DNA of 64,000 nucleotides from an uncultured Lachnospiraceae bacterium (GTDB lineage: Bacteria; Bacillota; Clostridia; Lachnospirales; Lachnospiraceae), in the NCBI GenBank assembly GCA_910587765.1, contig CAJUNR010000025.1, positions 10,583 to 74,582 on the forward strand, in the 5' to 3' direction. Below, piece after piece: positions 63,953 through 64,000 of this stretch. A model generated the notes under the pieces. The model saw only the letters and a list, made by a program, of their open reading frames with translations, had not been told where the DNA came from and made no database searches. Both the position numbers and the translations under genes were made by a program. Position 1 is the first letter of the stretch; every line of letters begins with the position of its first letter.

Positions 63953-64000
63953 AGACAGAAAAGCTACATAAGGCAATCAACGAACTGCCGGAAAAACAGA
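63953..64000 (+). pseudogene. Start of a sigma-70-like gene fragment at the window edge
   Basis: In a frame different from the cupin, this reads LQTEKLHKAINELPEKQ, the usual lead-in to region 4 of small sigma-factor-like proteins found in Tn1549-type elements (A-x-x-x-LPEKQ). Only 16 codons are visible, so the call is tentative. Confidence 0.4.

Overview
The window looks like a low-to-mid GC Clostridia genome, most likely Lachnospiraceae. The signs are a PolC-type replicase, the MEP pathway gene ispG, AGGAGG-type ribosome sites throughout, a PhoB/PhoR-like pair, a Gram-positive pel cluster and a Tn1549-like conjugative module. No rRNA, tRNA or CRISPR array was seen.

Left part (1-16.9 kb) is a nucleic-acid processing and defence-like region. 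It has the C-terminal part of an SMC-like coiled-coil ATPase, an SGNH hydrolase, and a more AT-rich insert with an AAA-PD-(D/E)XK protein and a PLD-nuclease/helicase. After a NUDIX and a YjbR gene comes a tightly overlapping operon: a TerB_N/TerB_C protein, a BrxD-like ATPase and an Lhr/BrxHI-like helicase. A radical-SAM protein of the DNA modification/repair type and its usual partner follow.

Middle part (16.9-41 kb) is mostly housekeeping: HPr-like protein, DinG-type helicase, DUF1294, glyA, mscL with a zinc ribbon, mnmM, a Na/Pi cotransporter followed by a two-component system, dihydrofolate reductase, an FtsW-type protein, ispG, polC and two secreted wall-associated proteins. Its intergenic gaps hold an unusual repeat family of about 155-165 bp. 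Two full copies (14.7 and 29.8 kb) keep their loop sequences but have different, still perfectly or nearly perfectly paired outer stems. Fragments lie at 23.6 and 35.5 kb. A second, tandem hairpin repeat lies upstream of glyA.

Right part (41-64 kb) is accessory DNA. A minus-strand pelDEAFG-type exopolysaccharide operon, with an epimerase-PelD fusion, is followed on the same strand by an AP2-domain gene and a tyrosine recombinase. The recombinase is flanked by 22-bp perfect inverted repeats and may be invertible. Then come a broken IS630-type transposase, a uvrB gene cut after 95 codons, an AT-rich ABC three-component (ABC-3C) defence operon, parA/parB, and a thioester/CnaB surface adhesin. 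The last 1.4 kb is a mosaic of gene fragments (adhesin, CHAP hydrolase, aldo/keto reductase, cupin, sigma-like).

The strongest candidates for something undescribed are the covarying structured repeat, the TerB-BrxD-Lhr operon with its SMC-like neighbour, and the recombinase flanked by inverted repeats next to the pel cluster.
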